A program made the position numbers and the translations under genes. From positions 356,623-420,622 of the forward strand of contig CAJFCJ010000013.1 in NCBI GenBank assembly GCA_904063045.1: DNA of 64,000 nt, in the 5' to 3' direction. Below, one piece after another: positions 26,522 to 37,937 of this stretch. This stretch comes from Dimorphilus gyrociliatus (taxonomy: Eukaryota > Annelida > Polychaeta > Dinophilidae). How positions within the stretch are numbered: the stretch's first letter is position 1; every line of letters begins with the position of its first letter. Under the pieces are notes generated by a model. It saw nothing but the letters and a program-made list of their open reading frames with translations, made no database searches and was not told the origin of the DNA.

Positions 26522-26804
26522 GAAGATATACGTGAAAGCAGTTTTCAGGCGTTAATCTTGGCTTGAAAACATTGAGCACACTTTCATTACTTTAATTTGC
26601 TATATATATAATAATAAAAGAACGGCGCAAGCTGTACAAAATAATGTAAAGTTGAGTTATTAATTGAATCAAAGAAGATATTTGAAGCAAAATGCGTGTA
26701 GCAACTCTACACTTTAGATGGTAGGAAATATAATATAAAAAAATATATTAGTATATTTATAATGTCCAACGGTCGTCACTGGCTCGTAAACTGTTTATGT
26801 ATGA

Positions 26805-26833
26805 TGACGTCACACGAACATATTTTTATAAGG
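26805..26833 (+). promoter_or_regulatory. CRE plus TATA-like box, GPCR promoter
   Basis: TGACGTCA at 26805-26812 is followed by TATAAGG at 26827-26833, about 80 bp before the GPCR start codon. The order is the same as at the Musashi promoter. Confidence 0.45.
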
Positions 26834-26914
26834 CTCAACTTTTTTCAACTTTAAATTTCCCTCCCTCACTTTGTTTTCACTCCGCCTCCATCGTTTGACA
26901 AACGAACGTCAACG

Positions 26915-28012
26915 ATGGGCTGCGGTGATTCAAAGTCGAGACAAATCAACGCAACGTATACAACAAACGACACGTATTACCATGAAGTAGTTGAACATCT
27001 TGAAACTTTCCAGTTCATTTGCCAAGATGTTTGTATTCCGATTGTACTAAGTTTCGGCTTTGTTGGAAATACACTTAGCATTTTTATCTTCCTTCAACGG
27101 CGAATGCGCCATAGTTTGAACGACTTGGACAAATCAACAATCGCCTGGTTATCAGCTCTAACTTGGAGCAATCTGTTTCTATGCCTAATCGGTATTCCTT
27201 CTCCATGGCTTCGAATTCCGTCTCTCTATCAACCAATTCAAGTTTATATATCCACCTATCTATTTCCGTTGACGGATATTTTCGAATTGACATCCACATG
27301 GTTTATCATTTCGGTGGCTCTGGAACGCTCCATCACCGTCACTCAACCCTTCGGTATTTTCTATTCAATTGATAAACAATCGAGGCAAAGAAAAATGATC
27401 GCTATATTTTCTTTGGCACTGCTTTTCTCGTTACCATCCCTTTTCTTGTCGCAGGTAAACTCGTACAGATGTGGTCAACTGTGTTGTTACGTAAAAGTTC
27501 CAATTTCGCATTTTATTTTCCCATTGGTACATTCATCACTAACTGCTATCATTAAGGTTCTAATACCGTTTATAATACTTTGCATTTGTAAAATTCTGCT
27601 GATAAGAGCCTATAGGGCCAATTTGAAAAAGATAATTACAAATTCACCAGATGTTGAAAAGAACGCCGTCTCAAGAATAACAATAATAACAATATCAGTG
27701 GTATGTCTTTTCACCTTCCTAACCTATCCACTATTTATAGCCAACTATTTTCATATTGTAAGAAAAGCTCTTTTACATAAAAATAACAGTCAGTTTATTG
27801 TCGTTCAGACAGTCTTAAAGGTTATACAAGCCTTTAACTTTTCGGCAAATTTCATCCTATATACAATTGTAAGTAAACCATTTCGTCAAATTCTCTTCAG
27901 TACCGTTTTTAGAATTTCCAAAAATCAAAATCCACCTTGTAGAGTTAGCCAATACAGAATGATAACGTTTAGAACTCTTCGTCCAAACTCCATATCGTCA
28001 TGTGATATCTAA
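26915..28012 (+). CDS. Class A GPCR, FMRFamide-receptor-like
   Basis: An intronless 365-residue receptor, probably for a neuropeptide. TM1 carries FVGNTLS. The TM3 region has YLFPLTDIF and VALERSITVTQP, close to the pattern of invertebrate FMRFamide receptors. TM7 has NFSANFILY in place of NPxxY, as those receptors also show. The DRY motif is ERS. No Cys is visible at the usual top-of-TM3 position, though extracellular loop 2 has a Cys cluster (CGQLCC). The N-terminus has glycosylation sites (N-A-T and N-D-T) but opens MGCGDSK, which resembles a myristoylation/palmitoylation signal. The upstream CRE-TATA pair supports this start. The ligand is not predictable. Confidence 0.85.
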   Translation: MGCGDSKSRQINATYTTNDTYYHEVVEHLETFQFICQDVCIPIVLSFGFVGNTLSIFIFLQRRMRHSLNDLDKSTIAWLSALTWSNLFLCLIGIPSPWLRIPSLYQPIQVYISTYLFPLTDIFELTSTWFIISVALERSITVTQPFGIFYSIDKQSRQRKMIAIFSLALLFSLPSLFLSQVNSYRCGQLCCYVKVPISHFIFPLVHSSLTAIIKVLIPFIILCICKILLIRAYRANLKKIITNSPDVEKNAVSRITIITISVVCLFTFLTYPLFIANYFHIVRKALLHKNNSQFIVVQTVLKVIQAFNFSANFILYTIVSKPFRQILFSTVFRISKNQNPPCRVSQYRMITFRTLRPNSISSCDI

Positions 28013-28239
28013 AGTTTCAATTATCAATTATTGTTGCTGTTGTTTGTTTGTTTGTTTGTTTGACCCTAAAACTAGACGTTGTTTACCTATCCTTTCTAAG
28101 TCATATATATCATATTATTAAATGATAAATTCTTGATGTGTTCTGTCTGAATTTTTATGTTATCTTGTATTAAAGAGAAATTTACGATGGCAGTTCTTTA
28201 AAGTTATATATTGTATTGTATTTTGTTATAAAGTAATAT
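28013..28239. other. Short gap between convergent GPCR and NDH-2 genes
   Basis: Contains a (TTTG)n repeat at about 28040-28061. The two genes converge, and an AATAAA on the + strand at 28244-28249 overlaps the last codons of NDH-2, so the 3' UTRs may overlap. Confidence 0.5.
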
Positions 28240-29870
28240 TTAGAATAAAGAAATATCTCTTCCAAACATTATAGTTTTACTCCAATCCATTGGTACTTGC
28301 ATTCTTAAACGCCAACTTCCCAATTTCGTTAAATAAGCCGATCTCCATAAAAACCAAGAGGGGATACCGTGCATTTTAACATCAGGCATATCGCTTAGAC
28401 CCTGATAATCTCCTATATAGGCTAACATTCCCATAGAATCAAATTTAAAGGGTTTTAAAACTCCCGAATTAAGCCCATTCGCCAAATGGCGACCTTGCTT
28501 TTCGGCAACTTGAGCAGTACAGGGTAACGGATAATCCTTAATATCTGCACAATCACCAATTGCATAGATTCTGCTGTCCTTCGGCAGGGAATTTACTCTT
28601 AAGCAATTATCCGTCACGATCTAGCCATAATAAAGCAAGAATATCTCTATCAGTATACGAAGGCCAAAAAATGAAAAGAACTGATATTTTACCTGACCAA
28701 CACGATTCTTTTCACAATTAAGATCACTTGTAAATTGCCTTGGAGCCAATCCCGTACTCCAAACAACTAGATCGCAATTCAATCTTCCTCCATCTTTCAA
28801 TATAACGCCATCTTTCTTAACCTCTACAAAACAAACAGGGATAAATTGAAAAAAAGATAAAAAAATAAGAATAAATATTCTTGCGTTTCTTACCCACAAC
28901 GGTAGATTGAACAATATTGAAATTCTTCCTTTGTTTTATCTTCTTCTCAGCAAATGAACGTAAATTTTTATCAAAGCTAGCTAAAATTTGATTAGATTCG
29001 ATTAAAGTAACCCTAGCCTCGTTACTTTCATTCGGATAGAGTCGAGTAACGTCCTAAATAAGGATAAAATATAAAAAAGTTTTTCTCCGAGTAAAATAAA
29101 AGTACTTTCTCTGGCCTACTTGGGTTAAAAAGTCATAAAATTCAGCTCCAAATTCAACTCCTGTAGGACCACCACCAACGATAACAATATGTAATAGGCG
29201 TTGTTTCTCTTCTGTAGTGATGCCCGGCTGCATTGCTAATTCGAAGTTTGACAATATCCTATTTCGGATGTCACGAGCATTCGATATTTCCTAATTAATA
29301 GACATCTTTCAGTCACTTTTACAAATTTCATAGTCTTTTATTTACTTTTAGGAAGACGGCGTACTCCTTTACTCCGGGTATATTGAACGTATTGCTTAAA
29401 GAACCAACTCCAATAACTAGATGATCGTACTCTAATTCGTAAGCTTTTTGGTTGTCGCCCAAGGCACTTATACACTTTAAACAGCGATTTTTCATATCTA
29501 TAGTCAAAGCCGACGACTGATGAAAATGCGTCGGATCACGAAAGCCTTTATTTCTTATTGGTTCTATGATGGATCTGTCTTAAGATAAAAATCAGTATTT
29601 TCCTTAGAGATTGCGTAAGATTACCAACCGAAATTCCAATGTTCCAACAGTTGTACTGGCTAGTAATGGCGTAAAGAGAAAATGATTTCTTGGGCTTATA
29701 ACTAGTACATCGAATTTTTTCTTGTCTATTGAATTTAAGACTGAATAGCTGGACCATCCAGTTCCCAATATCACCAACTTTTCTCTCTTCTTAAAAAGAT
29801 TCTCAGTCAGGCTTAAATACCTTTTTGGGATACTTGCAAAGGAGGTCGAGACAGGGTTTCGAATACGCAT
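28240..29870 (-). CDS. Alternative NADH dehydrogenase (NDH-2, Ndi1-like)
   Basis: A single-subunit, non-proton-pumping, rotenone-insensitive NADH:quinone oxidoreductase of the mitochondrial inner membrane. Minus-strand exons are 29870-29629, 29574-29346, 29290-29120, 29053-28894, 28823-28693 and 28620-28240, giving 437 residues. The first ~28 residues (RIRNP...[10 protein letters not shown]) are basic and hydroxylated, like a mitochondrial targeting peptide. The FAD site starts LVILGTGW (residues 32-39); NFLFTPL-type sequence and TTVGTLEFR follow. The NADH site is [12 protein letters not shown] (193-204). The C-terminus FGRDISLF matches the family's WLFGRDxSRF end. No EF-hand insert is present. 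A longer in-frame start at 29966 adds 32 hydrophobic residues and is less likely. NDH-2 occurs in fungi, plants, protists and some invertebrates, and is absent from vertebrates. Confidence 0.9.
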
Positions 29871-31402
29871 AAGCCTATATTTGAGTGATAAATGATCAAT
29901 AAAAGAAAAATAATGAAAAGTCACACAATAAATAGATTCATAAAATCTATAAGAGTTAATCATCACAACATATGATCTAAAATCAATTAAATAGAATATA
30001 ATAGAGAGGAAGACAATTACATTTTAATCCTTGAATTAAAGAACTTTCTGATGAAATTTTTCGAAATAAGAGGTTCGATTGAAAACGTATAAGAAAACTG
30101 GTAAATAATCAAAAAATTTTGCCATTTTAAAAGAATTCGGCCAGTAGCTCAAATATGTTTTAAAAATGGGTTTAAAGTTGAAAAACAACTTTAATATATC
30201 AATAAAATAAATATAAGAGAATTCTTAGTTTCAGATCAATTTTCATAAAAACAAACCACAGATACAAAAGGAAAAGGTAACTTTATAAAAAGGACTATAT
30301 TCATATATATTTATATATATATGTGTGTGTACAGCCGAATTTACTAGTAATTAAACATCATAACATTAGATACTTTGTAAAAGATGACGGGAGTTTTTTA
30401 TGAGGAAAATAGTCAAAATAAAAATAACACAATTCTAGGGAATAAAAAAATAATCTATTGAAAACAAATGCCTGTCTTAAAAAAAGTTGTCTATATAATA
30501 TTTTCAAAGGAACCTTCCATTTCATAGTTGAAATACCACTTTTTTTTAGCTTTAAAAAAAACAATTCAAATACAAATAACTGTCTTTTTACATTTTACAT
30601 GTCCAAGTTGAGAGTGCCTTGATATATACTATATATACAGTTAATATATATATATATATATATTTATATATAATGTATATATATATATACTGTATACAAT
30701 GCCTTAATAGAAGACTATCATTCCTCCTACTCCTCGCTCTTTATTACTTAATTTAAAGGAAAGTCTCTTTTTTTGATATAGAAAAATATTGCTTACATTG
30801 AAAAATAAGAGGAAGAAAACGTACTTAATTATACGACTCTATTATAGATATTTAAGCCTATAAAACAACTATAATCCTCCAATAAAAATAAATACCTCTT
30901 ACTTATCTTCTCTTAATCAGAGATAATCTTGATATTTGACAAAAATAATAAATTCATCGTTATTCTTGTTTAAATAAGAATTTTGTTTTTTTTCCCATTC
31001 TCTTTATCTATTCTTATTTATTATTAATGAGTGAAAATGCTTGTTATCTATTTCTCTCGTCTCCTCTTTTATAATTGATTTACGAGTAGATTTTATTCAG
31101 AAACATTACTTAATACCGTTGAGTGAGGCCTATTGAAAGATTATTTAATCGATTGTGTAAAAATAAAAAGAAACAGTTAAGAAACCTATCTTATCATTCT
31201 CCATTCTGTCATTGGAGAGTATAGACAGCTATAAAATCGCTGTTATCTTAATTATGAAAACTTGAACTTTTTTTTTATTAAAAAACAAACTATAGATTCG
31301 TTTTTTTTACATTTGAAACAAAAAAGAATTCGGTTAATCTCAATTCGACATTTTTTTTTCACAAGGTTCTTTTTTTCTCACAGTCTGATAATGCTGTTGA
31401 GT
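29871..31402. other. Intergenic, AT-rich
   Basis: 5' flank of NDH-2 and 3' flank of the zinc-finger gene. Contains a TA-rich block at 30630-30700 with TATACTGTATA-type interruptions. No coding sequence is seen. Confidence 0.5.
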
Positions 31403-32422
31403 TTAGGAAGAATTTTCAACATTTTTTCGCTTTTTTATTGGTTCCTTAAGTTCTCCAAGTTCCTCTTCAAGTATTTTTATTCTTTCTAGATATTTAATTT
31501 CTTTCTTCTCGAAATCGATAATTCTATTATGAAGACGTCTATTTTCCTCCTCTATTTTTTGATATTCGATAAAGGGTACATGTTGATCTTTGAAATTGGT
31601 ATGTTCTACGATTTCTAGTTTATCACCCTCCGCTATAACCTCTGTATTATCTACTAAAACTTCTCGCGAGGCTTCTGTTGTTGATCAGTATATAAATATA
31701 TTATGTAGTATACGGTTACGCATTTTTATGTATATTATATGTATATTATATATAATTACATACCAGGTGCTATTGATATGATCAACTGAGGCTCATCTGA
31801 CAACCTTTGACCCTCTGCATCGTCTTGTTTGTTCATATCTAATATTTTCTGATTAACATCTTGTACCAGTTGAATTTGAAAAGTGGTACGAGGATTTTTA
31901 AAATGTGTACGAAAATGCTTTAAGGCCTCATCTCTTCTATTAAATCCATTTCGACATCCATAACAATGCCAATGAGCACCCTTGAATTCTTTTGAGCCTT
32001 TTATCGACCCAATAATGTTGCACGAATCACAACATCGGATTATCCATAAACCTTGAAAAATAATAAGATTGTTAATCAAATTAAAAATAATAAATCGGGT
32101 TCGAAGGATTTTTAGAGCTGATATAACTTACCAGCAAATAACATTCCCTTGTCGACATGTTTTACTCTATAATGGGCTTTCAGTAGAGCGCTGTCCGTGT
32201 AAACATCGTTTTTAAAACAGAACGGGCAATGATAATGGGTTCTTTTATTCGTTTCGGAACAAACGGGACTTTTACATAAAATTGGATTAAACTTTTGTTC
32301 CGTTCCCACAAGCCTAATCGAAGGATGGCAGTCCTTGTAGAGAAACTCGATATTAATTAAGTGATAATTTGTTTACAATTGCTACTTACGACAACTGGCT
32401 CAGTTACACTCTTATTTGCCAT
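31403..32422 (-). CDS. Zinc-finger protein with C-terminal coiled coil
   Basis: Minus-strand exons are 32422-32390, 32333-32132, 32051-31764 and 31674-31403, giving 264 residues. The N-terminal half has three Cys/His clusters: LCKSPVC, then HCPFC with HYRVKH, then CCDSC with HWHCYGC and HFRTH. The last is a C2H2 finger (C-x2-C ... H-x3-H) in the segment CRNGFNRRDEALKHFRTHF. The C-terminal ~60 residues are rich in Glu, Leu and Ile in a heptad-like pattern and end in a basic KKRKN patch that could be a nuclear signal. The highly specific finger sequences suggest a conserved family, but I do not recognise it. Nucleic-acid binding is inferred. Confidence 0.72.
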
Positions 32423-33240
32423 TGTAATCTTTGTAGGTAAACTGTAAACACTAAACAGAAATTAGGGAAAAACTGTTACTAGTACCAGATTTGTTTAATC
32501 ACTTTTCGCATGGTACTTTGTTTTCGTTGCTATCGTATAAGCAACTACATCTCAAATGATCTTACCCAAAAAGAGAAAGTTTATTTGAAATTCAAAAATA
32601 ATTTAAAATAGAATTGTTTCCACTTGTCCAAACGGAATAGTAAAAACATTGTTATGATGTATTTCGCAATGTCACCCTATTATCGCCCCCAAATGTAACA
32701 ATTTTCCTAAGAGTGTCGGCGTCGATACGAAAAAATTAGTAAAAAAGTTTACCTCTTTTCAAAGTCCATTCAATCATATTATTTAATTTTTACAAATTAG
32801 ATATTAATAATTAGTAGCTTATTCTAAACATAAAAAAGTTGAATACTTAAAAAAAAAGACAATCTATCTTTTCATATGAATAGGGAATCAATAAATTTAT
32901 GCTAAAATATTCATTATTTCATCTAAAGCGTATGTTAGGCAGATGAATTAAAAGTATAAAAATAGTAGTTGTAGAAACACAAACAACAAACTTACATACA
33001 CACACACACACACTAGTGATATTTTTTTTTCTCTCTCTCTTTCTCGCTCTTTTCAAGGTTAAATCTACTTAAAATGTCCTTTTTGTAAGTCAAAAAAAAA
33101 AAATAAAAACAACATTAATTGTTCTTTTCAACTGTACAAAAGGCAGATTAGAAGGCGTTTCAACTACAGACCTTTCTATTTAAAAATAAAAAACATTTCA
33201 TACAATATACACACGATTTGTAAACATGGATTAAAAGTAC
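32423..33240. other. Intergenic
   Basis: Contains a (CA)n run at about 32998-33012 and CT-rich sequence to 33050. No coding exon is seen. Confidence 0.45.
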
Positions 33241-33681
33241 TTAGATAATCTTTGAAGCATACACAAAGTTCTTACTTTCCTTCTCGATATTGGAACATTT
33301 TATAACGAATTGTAAACCTTGATAAACGCTACAGGTTGGTCCCTTTTTTTCGAGAGTAAAAGGATGTTGATAATTGTTTTCCTGATTAAATTCAACAATA
33401 TGAGGACATCCAGTTAAACTTTCATCAATCACTCTTGCAAAATTCTTTGTGATAATATAGCAAACAACTTGACATAGGAATTTTGATCCTTCATAGGATT
33501 TGTGATATTGTTCTGGCAGTTGAAACGTATAATCTCTACGAAAGGCCAAAGAAGATGGATAATCTTGAAACAAAATAATTAAACTATTTTGAAAAGAAAA
33601 ACAACAAATTAAAGTGTATTTACCTGAGATTATAAGGGCGATGAATAGGATTATAGATAAAAGATGACTAAATCCAATCAT
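33241..33681 (-). CDS. Small secreted Cys-containing protein, unrecognised
   Basis: Two minus-strand exons, 33681-33624 and 33563-33241, give 127 residues. The first exon is a signal peptide (FSHLLSIILFIALIIS). The mature part has five Cys (CQVVC, GCP, TCS, KCS) and is otherwise polar. The intron also reads through in frame, so a retained-intron form is possible. No family is recognised. Small size and Cys content would suit a secreted ligand or carrier, which is speculation. Confidence 0.55.
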   Translation of the reverse strand: MIGFSHLLSIILFIALIISGKYTLICCFSFQNSLIILFQDYPSSLAFRRDYTFQLPEQYHKSYEGSKFLCQVVCYIITKNFARVIDESLTGCPHIVEFNQENNYQHPFTLEKKGPTCSVYQGLQFVIKCSNIEKESKNFVYASKII

Positions 33682-35999
33682 ATTTCTGTTAATTAGTTCT
33701 GTTTTTTGTTTTATTTAGAAGAGAGTTATTTTAGTGAAATCTTTTACAAGCAAATACATACAATAATAGAAAAAGGATATATGTATAGTTCTCTATACGT
33801 TACACGCTAGAAGATTTAAGATTAATTACCCGCCTAAAAAGTAAGAATATATGATAATTTCGGTTTAAAACTATACTACTTAAGTAGTACAGTAAATTAT
33901 AGATGTATTTGTTAGTAAACGCATTATTCATGCATTTCCGCTAATACGATATATGTATACATCTATGGAACATACAAACAGTAACCTAAGCTCAGCCTAT
34001 CTCTTGTCTAAAACATATTTATACTTAAATGACAAACGTTACATTCCTTTTTATAAACTAAAAGTATAAACTTTTTCACTACGTAACTTGAAACGAATAA
34101 ATAAAGAAAAACGTTGAATAAACCTGTCCTCTCTTCTCCTTTGTTTTTTTTTCTTTACATTTTATAATGGCTCTTATTCAAACAGAAATAGCGTTTGTAC
34201 ACACATTTGTATGCGTTAACGTCACTTTTAGACGCTAGATGTCCTACTGTATAAATAAAAATGAAACTTTTCACTTCGATAGAAAGCAAAGTAGTTCAAA
34301 CGTAAAGGTCATCTAAAGAGTTTCGTTAATATTTTACAAAGCAGAATAGCAAATAGTTGTTAGGTTGTACTATATATTTATTTCCTTATTTAATAATTAA
34401 ATGACTTGTTCATATTACAAACAAACTTTTACATTAGCTTTCTAATTATATTAAAAGTAACCGAAAGGCTTATTAATTACATTAAAACTAAGAGAGCGTA
34501 ATATTTTCTATGAAATTACTTCATATTTTCATATTACTTCTTATTCTACCTCCGTTACCCTTTTTTTTTTTAAAAAAAAACATAGAACAAATAATCAATT
34601 AAACAAAGTAAGAAGAGGAATGTTAAATAATATCTAAATTATTGATAAAAGATAATATTTTTTTCTTTGAAAAAAAAATGAGAAGAAAAAACAAATTCTT
34701 AGATTTTTAAAAAAATAGATAACTAATTACAAAATTGATAAAAATCACTTGAATCATATATATACAGCATATATATATATATATATATATACAACGAATT
34801 TTCATTCTACATTTCAACCTTTAACAAAGACATAAATAATTGAAATGTTTATCATTTTCGTCACCTTTTTTTCGCTTCAAATGGTTCAATCATCGAAACA
34901 AAAAAAGTAATAAAAATAGAAAGATGGAGAGGTATCGAGAAGAGAAATTTTTCTTCGTAAAACTCGTGACTAGTGAAACAAGATTCGAGATTTCATACTT
35001 TATATACGGATCGTTATATTTTAAAACGGGTTATCTTTAACCCTCTAACTCCTAGATCACAATTCATCAGCTTAATGGAAAAAAGGGGGGGGGGGGGGGG
35101 GAGGGAAGAAGAATCTATTTTTATCGCCTTTGTCTTTTATCAAAGTTCCCCTTTCGAGTAGAAAAGGAAAGAGAGGAGGTAGAGTGAGGGGGAGCTGAGA
35201 GAGAGAGAGAGAGGTAGATTTTCATATTAAACCCAGAGGTTCGTGTGGAAAGCTTTTAATCTCTTTTTATTATGGAGAAATCTTGCTATCCTCTAAATAA
35301 ATATACTTAATTGGTTCAGACAAATAATTATCCTGTAATTGGAACATTGTTTGTAAACACAATTTTTAAGAGAGCATTTCATTCGTTTTTATTGACCATT
35401 CCTTAAATACATTTTTCTTTTAATGAAGGGCAACATAAGCAATGCAATTGAATAAATAAACAATAAACACTTATATAAAGAAATGATAGAGATAAGGTGA
35501 AAGAGATAGAGACGAGAGAGTCAAAACTAAAAAGAAATATCCAAAAACGAAAACATTTTACACAAAACACTCAAACTTAAAACCTATAACCTTTTTTCGT
35601 AAATGTTTTCTTCCTCTCTTTAATATATTAGATCAAAAGTATTTTCGAAGTTGAAATAGAAAGAATCAAGTGATTACTACATGGGAAGCCGGTCACGTGG
35701 TTCAAATGTATTTTGCTTTTGAAATAAAAGAATATAAAACAATACAGGCTTCAAATATGCTGTTAAATCAGTTGAATTGCAACGTGTAGCACAGAAACAA
35801 AAGCATTACAGCCCAAAAATATTTTGGTTTTTTTTCCAAGCCTATCACCTTATTCATTTTTTACGATTTATGGTTCGATGAAATTATTTACCTATCCATT
35901 GATCAGAGCTTATTGCAAACGTATGCTAAACTATTCGAATAAGGTGATAAGTATCCTAAAAAATCTGCATAAATTTTCCTAGACTTAAACTAGTATTTA
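33682..35999. other. Intergenic, AT-rich
   Basis: No gene is seen. It holds a TA repeat near 34768-34791, a run of 17 G at 35085-35101 followed by GA-rich sequence, and a CACGTG E-box near 35695. Confidence 0.5.
35085..35101 (+). repeat. Poly-G tract (17 nt)
   Basis: An uninterrupted G homopolymer after a poly-A stretch. It could form quadruplex structures or be a sequencing-length artefact. Confidence 0.8.
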
Positions 36000-37937
36000 T
36001 CACCTAGACTCATCAGCACATTCCTCGTCTGCATCTAAATCGCCATCCTCATCGGAATAAGAATCCATATATTGAGAGTGGGCACCATTTTCTGAAAACT
36101 CTCCATTTGCTGCTTCAACACCTCCAACAGCACCCAAATTTTCTTCCTCATCCGAACTCCAACCCTCCTCGGGTTCGGGCATAGGAAATCTCAATAAAGC
36201 AGCAATACCAGACAACTGCAAAAGCTGTTCGCCGGAGACATGTAAACTGGAAAACACTCGTACTTCTCCACCGCTTTCCTTTACGTCATCGACGAGACGA
36301 ACATACCGTTTCCTCACCTTTATATCAGTTGCTCTAAAATAATCCAAAAAAAAAAATTGATAAAAATATCACATTTATACTTTCCACTATTTTTTTATTA
36401 TCTAACATTTACTATTTTAATATGATACTGTCCTAAAGAAGTATATACCTGAAAAGTGCATCAGATACAAGTAATAATTCAACAGCTTGAACCGCAGCAG
36501 CTGCCTCGACATGCTTGATTCTGCGTATTAAATGTTTCATTAGAGATTTAAAAATTTTTTTTTTTATAGAAACATATTTTATTGATTTGAAATTATATAT
36601 ATATTTTATTTTTTTTCCCACACCTATAATGATATATACTGTATATGTAATAATAACTCTCACAAACCCCCCCCCTCCCCCCCCCCCCCTATCATTGTTT
36701 TGTTGTTGTTTTTAATTGTTTAAAAATTTTTCACCTACCCGTAAAATGCCCGACCCGGATCGTTTTGTAACATTTCGTAAAAGTCATCGAGCGCCTTAAC
36801 CTCGCTTATGGCTTTCGTATCTGATAGAAGTTGTTGAACATTTGGATCTTCTAAGACTCCTGAAAAGATAACATTTTATGTATATCAAGAATAACTAATA
36901 TTTATTTAATGACGTAATAAAGCAAATAAAAAAAAGAACCTCTTAAAGAATGTTTAAATCCAGAAGTAGATTTAGCAAAGGTAAATTTCGATTTATTATC
37001 TAGGAAGATCTTAAGAGATTCAACCTTTACTGCTTGATTCATTAAATACCGATAAAAATCATCCTTAACGAAACCAGGTGATGCTAATAAGACGCACTTT
37101 AAAACTAAAAAGTTAAATGTTTATTATATTAAACATGAATAAAGTGACTTTTTCCTTCTAACCTTCAAAGTTCAAATGACGTTCCATGGCTTGTATCATT
37201 TGATCGTAAAATTTTTGCATAGCTTTTGAATATTGATTGCCAACTCCCTTTCTTTTTCTTGGTATATGATAATCAACTTTTGATCTTACTAAAGTCATAC
37301 TTGGGGTTACTAGACATACATGACCAACTCCCTCTTGCATAATAACAGCAGCAACATCTGCAGATTGTGCGGGATCACATGCAGTTTCTACTCGATCTAA
37401 GGATACGCTGTCCCATTCAGTTTTGAAAAGTGTGAATTTTTTATTTTTTTCCAAATCGAGGGTATGGTAAGCACCCATCTAAAAAGTAAATAAACATCAA
37501 TTGATATTAAGCTTTGAAAAAAAAAACATTAATTATTTTATGACAAAAATTTGCGTACTTTAACATGTTTATTTTCTTCTACGTTTCTTCCTTTAACTCG
37601 AAGGGCACAAGCAATGGTATCAAAGTCTATAGATTCGATCTGGATGGATAATGTTGTCCTTATCTTACTACTACTCGTTGTACCCGTAGCGGACTCGCTT
37701 TGAACCTTTCGAATGGTCATTGACTTAAGAATGTCACCAACCGAAAGGAGATTGTACGCGTGCCACATATCTTCGCTTTCTTCAGGGTACAGAACAATTG
37801 AACTGCAAGTTAAAAATATTTTCAATGCAATTAATAACTGATTTCGTAGGATTGTGTAAGTATGTCATATTTATTTTTGAAATTAGTCGTGCTTACCCCT
37901 GGGCTCCTTTATCGACATCTTTGTGTATAAGCTTCAT
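36000..37937 (-). CDS. pelo: Pelota (Dom34) ribosome-rescue factor
   Basis: With HBS1 it releases ribosomes stalled on mRNA in the cytoplasm (no-go and non-stop decay). Minus-strand exons are 37937-37897, 37802-37559, 37478-37163, 37104-36940, 36859-36739, 36520-36449 and 36333-36000, giving 430 residues. The start [14 protein letters not shown] and [18 protein letters not shown] are the Sm-like N-domain. [20 protein letters not shown] and [12 protein letters not shown] are the central domain. [23 protein letters not shown] and [27 protein letters not shown] are the eRF1-like C-domain. The acidic tail after [12 protein letters not shown] is about 50 residues, well beyond the roughly 20 in human PELO (385 residues in all). 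The gene starts head to head with NHERF. Confidence 0.94.
36667..36689 (-). repeat. C9-T-C13 tract in a Pelota intron
   Basis: On the transcribed Pelota RNA this is G13-A-G9, inside the intron between 36739 and 36520. It is a potential quadruplex. Confidence 0.75.

Noticed and set aside
27084-27372. Alternative frames inside the GPCR
   Set aside because: They overlap the 365-codon receptor frame, which matches a known family throughout.
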